Part shown: piece after piece, positions 7,644-14,873 of the stretch
Position numbering within the stretch: the first letter of the stretch is position 1
Layout: every line of letters begins with the position of its first letter
Origin: an uncultured Ignavibacteria bacterium
GTDB lineage: Bacteria; Bacteroidota; Ignavibacteria; Tepidaquicellales; Tepidaquicellaceae
Reading direction: 5' to 3'
DNA length: 16,659 nucleotides
Assembly (NCBI GenBank): GCA_937924675.1
Contig: CALEVL010000242.1
Span: 1-16,659, forward strand
The notes under the pieces: model-generated
Told to the model about the DNA's origin: nothing
The model's database searches: none
The model's input: the letters and a program-made list of their open reading frames with translations, nothing else
Position numbers and translations under genes: made by a program

Positions 7644-8441
7644 ATGCCTGCCAAAAAAAAGAAAGCGACAGATTCAATCTCAGTTTACACATGGAATGTA
7701 AACGGTATCCGTGCTATACAGAACAAAGGTTTCATGGATTGGTTTACAAAGACTGATGCTGATATCGTTTGCCTTCAGGAAACAAAAGCACAGCCTGACC
7801 AACTCGATGATTCCGTCAAAAACATCAATGGCTATGAATCATTCTGGTTTTCTGCAGAAAAGAAAGGATACTCCGGAGTTTGCATTTATACAAAACTCAA
7901 ACCTGTTTCAGTTCAACTAGGTCTTGGCAATCATTATTTTGATTCTGAAGGAAGAGTGATCATAGCAGAGTATGAGAAGTTTGCTCTTGCAAATGTTTAT
8001 TTCCCCAATGGCGGGAGAGGTCCGGAAAGAGTCAGATACAAACTTGAATTTTATGATGAGCTTTTCTTCTTGCTTGACAAGAAATTTCGCGGAAGGAAAG
8101 GAATAATTGTCACCGGTGATTTCAACACGGCTCACAAAGACATTGACCTTGCTGAACCTGAGAAGAATGTTAAGAACTCCGGTTTCCTTCCGGAGGAAAG
8201 AGCATGGATAGATAATCTGATACGGCTCGGTTACGTTGATGTGTTCAGAAACTTTCACAAAGAAGGAGGGCTTTACACTTTCTGGGATCAGGTAACAAGA
8301 AAGAGAGAAATGAATCTTGGATGGCGCATAGATTATTTTATGGTATCTGATGACTTTGCAGAGAATGTTATTTCATCCGAGATCTCTCCGGATATCATGG
8401 GCAGTGACCATTGCCCGGTATCAATTGAACTTGAGATGTGA
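7644..8441 (+). CDS. xth: Exodeoxyribonuclease III / AP endonuclease
   Basis: A 265-residue endonuclease/exonuclease/phosphatase-fold enzyme that cleaves DNA at abasic sites and removes 3'-blocking groups in base excision repair. The catalytic set is complete: Asn18 in TWNVNGIR, Glu46 in LQETK, Tyr119 in NVYFPNG, Asp159 and Asn161 in GDFNTAH, Asp230 in WRIDYF, and Asp255-His256 in GSDHCPV. Its length is typical of the family (E. coli XthA 268 aa). A lysine-rich N-terminus (PAKKKK) precedes the fold. No strong Shine-Dalgarno is seen. The gene is divergent from the addBA pair, and its stop overlaps the start of the next gene (TGATG), which suggests coupled translation. Confidence 0.93.
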   Translation: MPAKKKKATDSISVYTWNVNGIRAIQNKGFMDWFTKTDADIVCLQETKAQPDQLDDSVKNINGYESFWFSAEKKGYSGVCIYTKLKPVSVQLGLGNHYFDSEGRVIIAEYEKFALANVYFPNGGRGPERVRYKLEFYDELFFLLDKKFRGRKGIIVTGDFNTAHKDIDLAEPEKNVKNSGFLPEERAWIDNLIRLGYVDVFRNFHKEGGLYTFWDQVTRKREMNLGWRIDYFMVSDDFAENVISSEISPDIMGSDHCPVSIELEM

Positions 8442-9457
8442 TGAAAGCCGCAGTGCTCCACAAAATTGGAGAGAAAAACTCGATAGCTGACAACCTGTCG
8501 GTCAATGAAGTTCCGAGACCTGTGTCCGGTGATGATGAAGTGATTGTAAAAGTCAGGAGCGCCTCACTCAACCACAGGGACCTTTGGATAGCAAAGGGTC
8601 AGTATGCTAAGATCAAGCTTCCGGTTATTCCCGGTTCTGATTGCGCCGGCATTGTTTATGCGCGCGGAAAGAATGTCATTGAGTTGGCGGAAGCTGAGCC
8701 GGTTATTATAAATCCATCTTTGAATTGGGGAGGCTGTGAGTCACATCAGTCTTCTGACTATTCAATACTTGGCATGCCGGACAACGGTACATTTGCAGAC
8801 TTTGTTAAGGCAAAGAGTTCAAACGTTTTCAGAATGCCGTCTCATCTGAGTTTCGAGCAAGGTTCTGCATTGCCTCTTGCAGGAGTCACAGCATACAGAG
8901 CTGTATTCAGCAGGGCAAAAGTGAGTCCCGGCGAGAATGTTCTGATCACTGGCATAGGCGGAGGAGTGGCTACAATGGCATTGCAGTTCGTGCTTGCAGA
9001 AGGCGCTAATGTGTTCGTTACATCCGGCAGTAATGAGAAAGTCAAAAAAGCCACCGATCTCGGAGCAAAGTCAGGAGCACTCTACACTGATCCGGATTGG
9101 ACAAAACAGATTCTTTATCAAAGCAAAGGAAAGATTGATGTCATCATCGATGGTACCGGTGGAAATACTCTTTCTGCCCTTTTGGATATTGTGTCATACG
9201 GCGGGCGTATTGTTATTTACGGGTCTACACTTGGTCAAGCCGAGAATGTCAATCTTCACCGGATATACTGGAAGCAGATCAGTTTGCTGGGATCAACAAT
9301 GGGCTCGGACAATGACTTTTCACAAATGCTAAGATTCGTGGGAGAGAGAGGCCTTGTGCCCGTTATTGATTCAATATATAATCTTGAAGATATTGTAACA
9401 GCGTTTCAAAAGATGCAGAATTCTGAACAGTTTGGAAAGATTGTTCTGAGAATCTGA
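8441..9457 (+). CDS. Zinc-free MDR-family NAD(P)H-dependent oxidoreductase (quinone oxidoreductase-like)
   Basis: A 338-residue medium-chain dehydrogenase/reductase. The N-terminal GroES-like domain shows SLNHRDLWIAKG (42-53) and PVIPGSDCAGIV (61-72). The nucleotide-binding domain shows VLITGIGGGVATMALQ (167-182), a Rossmann-type glycine-rich loop. The catalytic-zinc GHE motif of alcohol dehydrogenases is replaced by PGSD, and there is no structural-zinc cysteine cluster, only one Cys (99) in GGCESHQSS. A zinc-independent reductase acting on quinones or enones is therefore more likely than an alcohol dehydrogenase. The substrate cannot be predicted. ATG 8441 was chosen over GTG 8438 because it gives the usual MKAAVL start and the TGATG overlap with exonuclease III. 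The gene ends before a hairpin terminator. Confidence 0.85.
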   Translation: MKAAVLHKIGEKNSIADNLSVNEVPRPVSGDDEVIVKVRSASLNHRDLWIAKGQYAKIKLPVIPGSDCAGIVYARGKNVIELAEAEPVIINPSLNWGGCESHQSSDYSILGMPDNGTFADFVKAKSSNVFRMPSHLSFEQGSALPLAGVTAYRAVFSRAKVSPGENVLITGIGGGVATMALQFVLAEGANVFVTSGSNEKVKKATDLGAKSGALYTDPDWTKQILYQSKGKIDVIIDGTGGNTLSALLDIVSYGGRIVIYGSTLGQAENVNLHRIYWKQISLLGSTMGSDNDFSQMLRFVGERGLVPVIDSIYNLEDIVTAFQKMQNSEQFGKIVLRI

Positions 9458-9540
9458 ATGTTCTACTTAAGCAATATCAATCTCGAATGAATATCATTTC
9501 TTTCAAGTAGTTTACATTTAACATTTTAACTATATAAACA

Positions 9541-9575
9541 TTAGTCCCCAATGAAATTTACGGGGATTAATTTTT
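9541..9575 (+). terminator. Rho-independent terminator, probably bidirectional
   Basis: TTAGTCCCC (9541-9549) pairs with GGGGATTAA (9562-9570), a 9-bp stem with one G-T pair and a 12-base loop, followed by TTTTT at 9571-9575. It lies 84 bp after the oxidoreductase stop and between convergent genes. Read on the minus strand, the same stem could end the Omp28-like gene, though its T-tract is weaker. Confidence 0.75.
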
Positions 9576-9614
9576 ATATATTTATTGCTTTACTCGCCGG
9601 TCCATCAGCAAGAA

Positions 9615-11537
9615 TCATTTGACGAGGATCATCTTCTTAGTTGCCGTGACATTTCCAGCACTGAGAGTGTAAAAATAGATACCGCTTGATAAACCGGATG
9701 CATCGATCTGAGCATTGTAAGTTCCTGCTTTCACAAACCCGTCAAGATACTTCCCGACAAGCTTTCCTGTTGCATCATAAATCATCAGTGATGCACTTCC
9801 ATCCTTTGGCAATGAGAACTTTATGTTTGTGAATGGATTGAAAGGATTCGGATAGTTCTGAGAAAGCATAAATTTTTCAGGCAATTCGGAATTGCTCTGA
9901 CTTATTCCGGTAGGCAATACCGGAGCACTGAATCCTTGTTGAACTTCGGATGTATTCAATGTTGAACCTGCTTTGAAGATCATCACATGGAATTTGCAGT
10001 TCCCTGCTACCCATCCTGAATCCAAAGTTGTCGTGAAGGTTAACGGATAAACCTGACCTGCGTTCCACGTTCCCGAATTCACGTTGTCACCTGTCATAGT
10101 GTTTACAATATTTCTCACAACCCAATTATGAACCCATGTTGAACTGCCTGTGCAATATGAATTTCCTGTCTGCGGATAGACAAGATTATCTTCTGTTATT
10201 ACATAGTTGACTTTATACTGTCCGTCAAGCATTGTCAGAGCTTTTGCATTCAAATTTACTGAAAGCTGCCTTGTAGATGCATTATAGTTGACACTGGTAG
10301 AAGCTATCTCTACAGGTGCTGCGGGATTTTTTGAATACCTGTACTCAGCATCTGTATAAAACGAACCCCAGCCATTGTTATTTCCGAGTCTTCTGTCATT
10401 GAGGCCGGAAGGATATCCTGCAAAACCAAGCCCACTTATAATTCCGTTTCCATTAAAATTTTTCCATGGATCACTGCTGGCTCCGTGATATGCAAGTATC
10501 ACTGAATTAGGATATGCAACCGAAAGATTATGCGCTTCATCATCTCCGCAAGGGCACCACTGACACCACGTTCCGGTGCAGAATTCCAGTACAACATTTC
10601 TCGGAGCCGTAGTCACTACAAGCGTATTAGAAATTGTATCATTTGATGAGTTTTGATCTCCTGAAAGAGAAGTAAAAGTTTTTAGCGTGTAATTTCCAAC
10701 CGAAGAAAAATTATGGCTTTGAAAAGTTACTGCCTGAGATTGTCCCGGCTGAAGGTTGCTTACAGTCTGAGTATTTGAATAAGCTCCCGGATTGATTTGC
10801 ATTGTCACCTGAAATGATTGTGCTGTATTTCCGAAATTTTTAACAGTAATCATGGGAGCAATTGACTGAGGCGTGATACCCCACTTTGGCTGAGATATAG
10901 AGTTAGCTCCAACATCATTGGCAAATCTTGAACCGATCTTTATGTTGTCGAAGTAAAGATTATTCCCATACGCAGTTACCGCCGTAAACCTAATCTTGTT
11001 TGTTCCTCCGGGAAGAGCATAAGCTTTTGTTGCCCATTGAGAAGAAGTTGGAACAAAGAGATCGTATGTGGGTGGTGCAGTTCTCAGCGGACCGCTAACA
11101 CCTCCGGTGAGGGATATCAGCAGATTCCAGCTCGTGCCTCCGTCTGTAGAAGTATAAATTTCAAGCCGGTCATTCTCGGCAGAGCCGGTGGCATAAGCAT
11201 GATCAAACGACAGTGAATCTCCGCTTGTAGCAGCAGGAAACGTCGAGGTGATCAATTCAAAGTTTCCACTTGAATAATCATAGAAATCAACAACTGCACA
11301 TGACACTCCAATACCGTATCCGCTTGCATATGTCGTTCTGATCCAGTCATAGCTCGATGTATTGGCGAGCGTCCAGCCTGCAGGCGGGAATGAAGTGTTC
11401 TCAAAATCCTGATTAATATACAGCGTTCCGGAAGAGAATGTAATTGACGGATTAACAATTGACAAGAAAAAGCAGATTATAAATGGAATTCTCAAACAAC
11501 GATAAATTGTAGTTACAGTTTTCATGTCGGTTCTCAT
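9615..11537 (-). CDS. T9SS-exported Omp28-like fusion protein (adhesin-like domain, CARDB-like domain, thioredoxin-like CxxC region, sorting domain)
   Basis: A 640-residue secreted protein. A signal peptide covers about residues 1-36, with hydrophobic IPFIICFFLSIV (17-28). About 38-202 resembles a cleaved-adhesin/MAM-like beta-sandwich, from NQDFENTSFPPAGWT to LYFDNIKIG. About 205-308 looks like a CARDB-type immunoglobulin-like domain (NDVGANSISQP, VKNFGNTAQSF, NQNSSNDT-like DQNSSNDT). About 315-540 is Omp28-like, opening with EFCTGTWCQWCPCGDDEAH, where Cys325 and Cys328 form a thioredoxin-type CxxC flanked by Cys320 and Cys330. Residues 556-640 form a type A sorting domain (SQNYPNPFNPFTNIKFSLP, ending TATKKMILVK). 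An alternative ATG at 11525 gives MKTVTT and has a weak GAGA upstream; it may be the true start. The domain assignments are by eye. Likely location: outer surface or extracellular. Confidence 0.82.
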   Translation of the reverse strand: MRTDMKTVTTIYRCLRIPFIICFFLSIVNPSITFSSGTLYINQDFENTSFPPAGWTLANTSSYDWIRTTYASGYGIGVSCAVVDFYDYSSGNFELITSTFPAATSGDSLSFDHAYATGSAENDRLEIYTSTDGGTSWNLLISLTGGVSGPLRTAPPTYDLFVPTSSQWATKAYALPGGTNKIRFTAVTAYGNNLYFDNIKIGSRFANDVGANSISQPKWGITPQSIAPMITVKNFGNTAQSFQVTMQINPGAYSNTQTVSNLQPGQSQAVTFQSHNFSSVGNYTLKTFTSLSGDQNSSNDTISNTLVVTTAPRNVVLEFCTGTWCQWCPCGDDEAHNLSVAYPNSVILAYHGASSDPWKNFNGNGIISGLGFAGYPSGLNDRRLGNNNGWGSFYTDAEYRYSKNPAAPVEIASTSVNYNASTRQLSVNLNAKALTMLDGQYKVNYVITEDNLVYPQTGNSYCTGSSTWVHNWVVRNIVNTMTGDNVNSGTWNAGQVYPLTFTTTLDSGWVAGNCKFHVMIFKAGSTLNTSEVQQGFSAPVLPTGISQSNSELPEKFMLSQNYPNPFNPFTNIKFSLPKDGSASLMIYDATGKLVGKYLDGFVKAGTYNAQIDASGLSSGIYFYTLSAGNVTATKKMILVK

Positions 11538-11761
11538 TTAGATTTGTTTGGAGAAACTTACTCTTATAATGATGGATCTTAAATGCATTATCAAATGCCA
11601 TACAATTCAAATAACTCATCAACAATTGCCATATTGGCAGCGTCTTAAGATTGACTATGTAGTTTTCATTTGAACATAATTAATATTCACTGCAACACTG
11701 ACTTAGATTTCAGTGGATAGTCAATTCGAATGGTACAGCGTAACATCTAAACGCATTTGTC

Positions 11762-13189
11762 TCACTTCAACAACATCATAGTTCTGACTTCATAAAAATC
11801 TCCTGCCTCCATCTTGTAGAAATAAGCTCCGCTCGGAATTTCCGAACCGTCAAAATTAATTTCATGACTTCCTGCATTCTGATAGGAATTTACAATTGTT
11901 CTTACTTCCCTGCCGGAAATGTCAAATACTTTCAATGTCACGAATTCGGATTTGCTCAGAGTATAACCGATCTTCGTAACAGGGTTAAATGGATTCGGGT
12001 AATTTTGATGTAGAGAATAAGCATAAGGTCCGATTTCATTATTGCTTCCGATTTCAGTAAGGAACAAGGAATATTCAAATACACCCTGACCTGTTGTCAG
12101 TGTAGGATGCGCACCTCCGGCAAATACTGTGCTGTCAGCAGTTGATCTGAATTCAAGAGCTCTGACAGATACCGTATTTGCAAGTGTTCCGCCGTTGAAT
12201 GCGAACCAGCTGAGACCTTGATCAGTACTTCTGTAAACTCCAATACCTGCATTGGTTGCATTTCCAAGGCCTGCATATAATTCATTGGTTCTGCCCGGCC
12301 TAACCATGCAACTTCTTATCAGAGTTCCGACTGCATTTGGCAAACCATTATGCCTCCTTATCCATTGATTGCCGCCATTTGAAGAGACATAGATTCCGCT
12401 CAATGAATCGGTATTCAGAAAAAGTCCCGTCATTATGAACGAAGTATCTGAGCTTACCATACTAAGACATCTTATCGGTTTATTGTCCGTTGTAAGATTC
12501 GGCAAACCCGAACTTGATTCAAACCAACTTCCTCCTGCGTTGTTGCTTCTGTAAATTCTTGACGGACCTTGCTGTGAAACAACACCGAAAGATGTTCCGC
12601 AAAAAATTACATTTGGATTCAGGGGATTGATCAGAATTGAAAGAATGTTTTTAATAGTGCCAATTCCGGTATTAGCAACATTCCAGTTCGCTCCCGCATC
12701 AGTTGTTTTATAAAGCCCCTGCGGTGAATCTGCTATTCCGTCAAACACTGCAACATAGGCAGTATTAGGATTGGCAGGATCAACAGCAATTGATTGAATA
12801 CCCTTGCTGGTTTCCAAAATGCCGTTGTTGGCTTGAGTCCAGTTTGCACCGGCATCTGTTGAAACATATATGCCGGCCCCGGTTCCGGTCTGACTGGTGC
12901 CGCAATAAATTACCTGCGGATTTGATGAACTAACGGCGATTGCCTGTACAGTCAGATTTGTCAAACCACTATTAGACTGTGCCCAGTTCAGCCCCCCGTT
13001 TGTGGATTTCCAAATGCCTGTGGTATTGCTGCCGGCATACATTGTATTCTGGACCAATGGATTGATATCCAAAGCCCAAATTTGACCGGCATTGGATAAT
13101 GAAGTACTCCAGACATTTGGTCCGTCAACTGCATACATTAGATGAATGAAAGTGAGTGAGAAGAAGATGGTGAGTAATAGCTTTTTCAT
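11762..13189 (-). CDS. T9SS-exported Asp-box (BNR/sortilin-like) beta-propeller protein
   Basis: A 475-residue secreted protein. The signal peptide is MKKLLLTIFFSLTFIHLMYA, with cleavage likely after about residue 20. Six Asp-box motifs of the S/T-x-D/N-x-G-x-x-W type occur at about 62, 110, 162, 215, 269 and 321, spaced 48-54 residues apart: STNGGLNW, STDAGANW, TTDAGANW, SNNAGGSW, SSNGGNQW and STDQGLSW. Together they suggest a six- or seven-bladed propeller like those of exo-alpha-sialidases and sortilin-type folds. No sialidase catalytic set was identified, so an enzymatic role is not claimed. Residues 392-475 form a type A sorting domain (LHQNYPNPFNPVTKIGYTL, ending VRTMMLLK). A strong Shine-Dalgarno, AAGGAGGG, precedes the ATG, unlike most genes here. 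The downstream Omp28-like gene, 224 bp away on the same strand, may be co-transcribed. Confidence 0.87.
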   Translation of the reverse strand: MKKLLLTIFFSLTFIHLMYAVDGPNVWSTSLSNAGQIWALDINPLVQNTMYAGSNTTGIWKSTNGGLNWAQSNSGLTNLTVQAIAVSSSNPQVIYCGTSQTGTGAGIYVSTDAGANWTQANNGILETSKGIQSIAVDPANPNTAYVAVFDGIADSPQGLYKTTDAGANWNVANTGIGTIKNILSILINPLNPNVIFCGTSFGVVSQQGPSRIYRSNNAGGSWFESSSGLPNLTTDNKPIRCLSMVSSDTSFIMTGLFLNTDSLSGIYVSSNGGNQWIRRHNGLPNAVGTLIRSCMVRPGRTNELYAGLGNATNAGIGVYRSTDQGLSWFAFNGGTLANTVSVRALEFRSTADSTVFAGGAHPTLTTGQGVFEYSLFLTEIGSNNEIGPYAYSLHQNYPNPFNPVTKIGYTLSKSEFVTLKVFDISGREVRTIVNSYQNAGSHEINFDGSEIPSGAYFYKMEAGDFYEVRTMMLLK

Positions 13190-13466
13190 ATACCCTCCTT
13201 TAAGGTTAAGGTTGTTAAAAAAGATGAAAGCTATTTGTTGAAGTCATCTTAACTTATGATATTAGATCTGCGAAATCAATACAAAATTCATCAAGTCTAT
13301 CACACCGCATTGAATCAAATTAAATGTAACCATAAAGTAAGTCGAAAGTGATTCGTTGACTCATAATTAAAGTAACCGCAGAATTTGGCACACAGATATT
13401 GACAAGAATTGCATCATTTGAGTCTCTTAGGCAATTCCAGAAGCCAACCCTGATTTATAGAACGTG

Positions 13467-13515
13467 CTTGCCGGCAAGGGACGCAAAGTTGTCGCAATGG
13501 TTGCATTTTGCAGAT
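13467..13515 (+). other. Unassigned hairpin followed by GGGACGCAAAG
   Basis: CTTG-CCGG-CAAG (13467-13478) is a perfect 12-bp palindrome, directly continued by GGACGCAAAG. Downstream, TTGTC (13488-13492) can pair with GATAA (13512-13516) around GCAATGGTTGC. The GGGACGCAAAG string is shared with the core of c-di-GMP-I (GEMM) riboswitches, but the partner GGCAAACC segment and the second helix are not found, and no plus-strand gene lies downstream. It is left as structured DNA of unknown role. Confidence 0.25.
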
Positions 13516-13769
13516 AACAGTATGTTCTCGATCTTTCTAAACATCTACGTGAACCTTGCGCAATCTATACAGACTAGGATGTACTATCTGAATCCTCGCT
13601 TCTAAATCCCGGCAGCATTCCGGTTATTTTCATATTAAAATCTATCCGCTGCTAAAAGTATGTTTTAACATTAGGTAACAGCTCTTATCACTCTGCATCT
13701 CAAAGGAAAACGGTTTTCGAATTGGATCAACATTAATTTCGCTCGGTTAGAATAAATACACATCTAAAT

Positions 13770-13803
13770 AAAAAAAGCAGACTGAAATTTCAATCTGCCT
13801 TAT
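13770..13803 (-). terminator. Strong Rho-independent terminator of the lpd operon
   Basis: Read on the minus strand, GCAGATTGAAA and TTTCAGTCTGC form a near-perfect hairpin (13777-13798 on the plus strand) with one G-T-type mismatch pair, followed by a run of seven T (plus-strand A at 13770-13776). It lies about 20 bp past the DUF948 stop codon. Confidence 0.9.
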
Positions 13804-13823
13804 TATAATTTTAGAGCGAAATG

Positions 13824-14357
13824 CTAATCCTTCGAATTCAGATCCGCAATCTGAGCATTAACATCCTCAAGCTCTTTGCTGAATTCTTCAAAAGACTCAG
13901 TGAGCTCTTCTACCTTCTTTTCGCGCTTCCTTTCTATTCTCCTTGACTTCCCTGAATGCCACACATCCATGAATGATTTCACTCCCATAGAAATAGCAGA
14001 TATAGTGTTTGCACCTTCAATGAGTGGATTGTGAACCTTTTTCTGAAGACTGTTTGTAAGATCCAGAACGTCATTTGCAGTATCAGAAAATTTATTCACA
14101 ACAATTCCAACCTTGTCAACCTGTCCGTTCACATTTTCGAACAGCACACTCAAGTTGTCGGAAAGTGCATTAATCTTATCAAGACTTGTTTCAATCTTCG
14201 GCTTTAAATCGGACATATTAACTGAAATACCCTCCACTTTTTCTGCTACGATTTTCAGATACTTTATCAGACTTATCACAAGCACTACCAAAGAAAGGAA
14301 CAATAATATTATTGCAACATCTGCAATAATTTGAAGAGTTATAGCTGTACTTTCCAC
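13824..14357 (-). CDS. DUF948-family membrane-anchored coiled-coil protein
   Basis: A 177-residue protein with an N-terminal transmembrane segment (about 8-31, IIADVAIILLFLSLVVLVIS in part). A long helical region follows, with heptad-like NMSDLKPKIETSLDKINALSD and many NxL/ExV repeats, and then a charged C-terminal tail (RRIERKREKKVEELTE, 139-154). This is the layout of the DUF948/YoxC-like family, whose role is unknown. It is probably anchored in the inner membrane. The start is a GTG preceded by CCGGAG at good spacing. It follows the YtxH-family gene by 28 bp and ends at a strong terminator, so it is the last gene of the probable lpd-ytxH-DUF948 operon. DUF948 and YtxH proteins often occur together. 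Confidence 0.8.
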   Translation of the reverse strand: MESTAITLQIIADVAIILLFLSLVVLVISLIKYLKIVAEKVEGISVNMSDLKPKIETSLDKINALSDNLSVLFENVNGQVDKVGIVVNKFSDTANDVLDLTNSLQKKVHNPLIEGANTISAISMGVKSFMDVWHSGKSRRIERKREKKVEELTESFEEFSKELEDVNAQIADLNSKD

Positions 14358-14385
14358 GATTGCTCCGGATTTTTAAGGTTATTCG

Positions 14386-14808
14386 TCAGATACTCTTTGA
14401 CTTTTCCTGATTGAAGGCCTCAACACCGGCTTTGAAGGCTTCTTTGATCCTTTCTGTTTCGCCGACTATTGTATCCTTTGAAGTATCAGTCATATTGGTT
14501 GCTCTGACTTTCGCCTGATTCAATACTGAATTAGCATCTTTGATGAGAGATGTTGCTTTCTCTTTTGCATCATTGATGAGCTTCTCTGATCTCTTCTTCC
14601 CTTCGTTAATAAGATCTCCGGCTTTTGTTTTGGCAATCTCAAGGTATTCTGAAGTGTCATCAAGATACTCATCTTTTTTAATCCTGATATCGTTTCTTAG
14701 TTCTTTACCGGCCTTTGGTGCATAGAGTAATGCTAAAGCAGCTCCAATTACGCTGCCCGTAAGGAATCCAAGTAGCAAAATTCCCTTTCCTGTTTTGTTC
14801 TCTTCCAT
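14386..14808 (-). CDS. YtxH domain-containing protein
   Basis: A 140-residue small protein. A glycine-rich hydrophobic segment (about 8-30: GKGILLLGFLTGSVIGAALA in part) runs straight into YAPKAGKELRNDI (29-41), the YtxH hallmark of a membrane segment followed by a short Ala-Pro-Lys-x-Gly-x-Glu-Leu-Arg motif. The rest (45-138) is a charged, Lys/Glu/Ala-rich helix likely to form a coiled coil. YtxH proteins are linked to general stress in Bacillus, but their molecular role is unknown. The start is supported by AAGG five bases upstream and a second purine-rich AAGGAG further up. The gene lies 65 bp after lpd and 28 bp before the DUF948 gene. Confidence 0.83.
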   Translation of the reverse strand: MEENKTGKGILLLGFLTGSVIGAALALLYAPKAGKELRNDIRIKKDEYLDDTSEYLEIAKTKAGDLINEGKKRSEKLINDAKEKATSLIKDANSVLNQAKVRATNMTDTSKDTIVGETERIKEAFKAGVEAFNQEKSKSI

Positions 14809-14873
14809 TTTACCTTTTCTCCTTCTGTTTATTTGCTTTTTAAAAGATATGCTAATTAGTTTATATTGGCAAT

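Larger units (their letters stand above)
13190..13823. other. 634-bp gene-poor spacer
   Basis: This spacer lies between the start of the Asp-box protein gene and the end of the DUF948 gene, both on the minus strand. The right part holds the lpd-operon terminator (13770-13803). The left end carries the Shine-Dalgarno and presumably the promoter of the Asp-box gene, though no clear promoter box was found. A 68-codon frame at 13399-13605 (+) starts with TTG, has no ribosome binding site and no recognisable motif, so it is not called. A short hairpin-containing stretch near 13467-13515 is described separately. Nothing else is visible. Confidence 0.6.

Noticed and set aside
8441..9457. Zinc-dependent alcohol dehydrogenase
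   Set aside because: The GHE zinc motif and the structural cysteine cluster are absent.
11627..11639. TGCCA-TAT-TGGCA palindrome between the two T9SS genes
   Set aside because: Five-base arms in A/T-rich DNA are expected by chance, and no second copy or promoter context was found.
13440..13520. c-di-GMP-I riboswitch
   Set aside because: Only the GGGACGCAAAG string fits. The GGCAAACC segment and second helix are missing, and no downstream gene exists on that strand.
13399..13605. 68-codon plus-strand frame in the large spacer
   Set aside because: TTG start, no ribosome binding site and no motif; it runs through the hairpin stretch and looks like chance.
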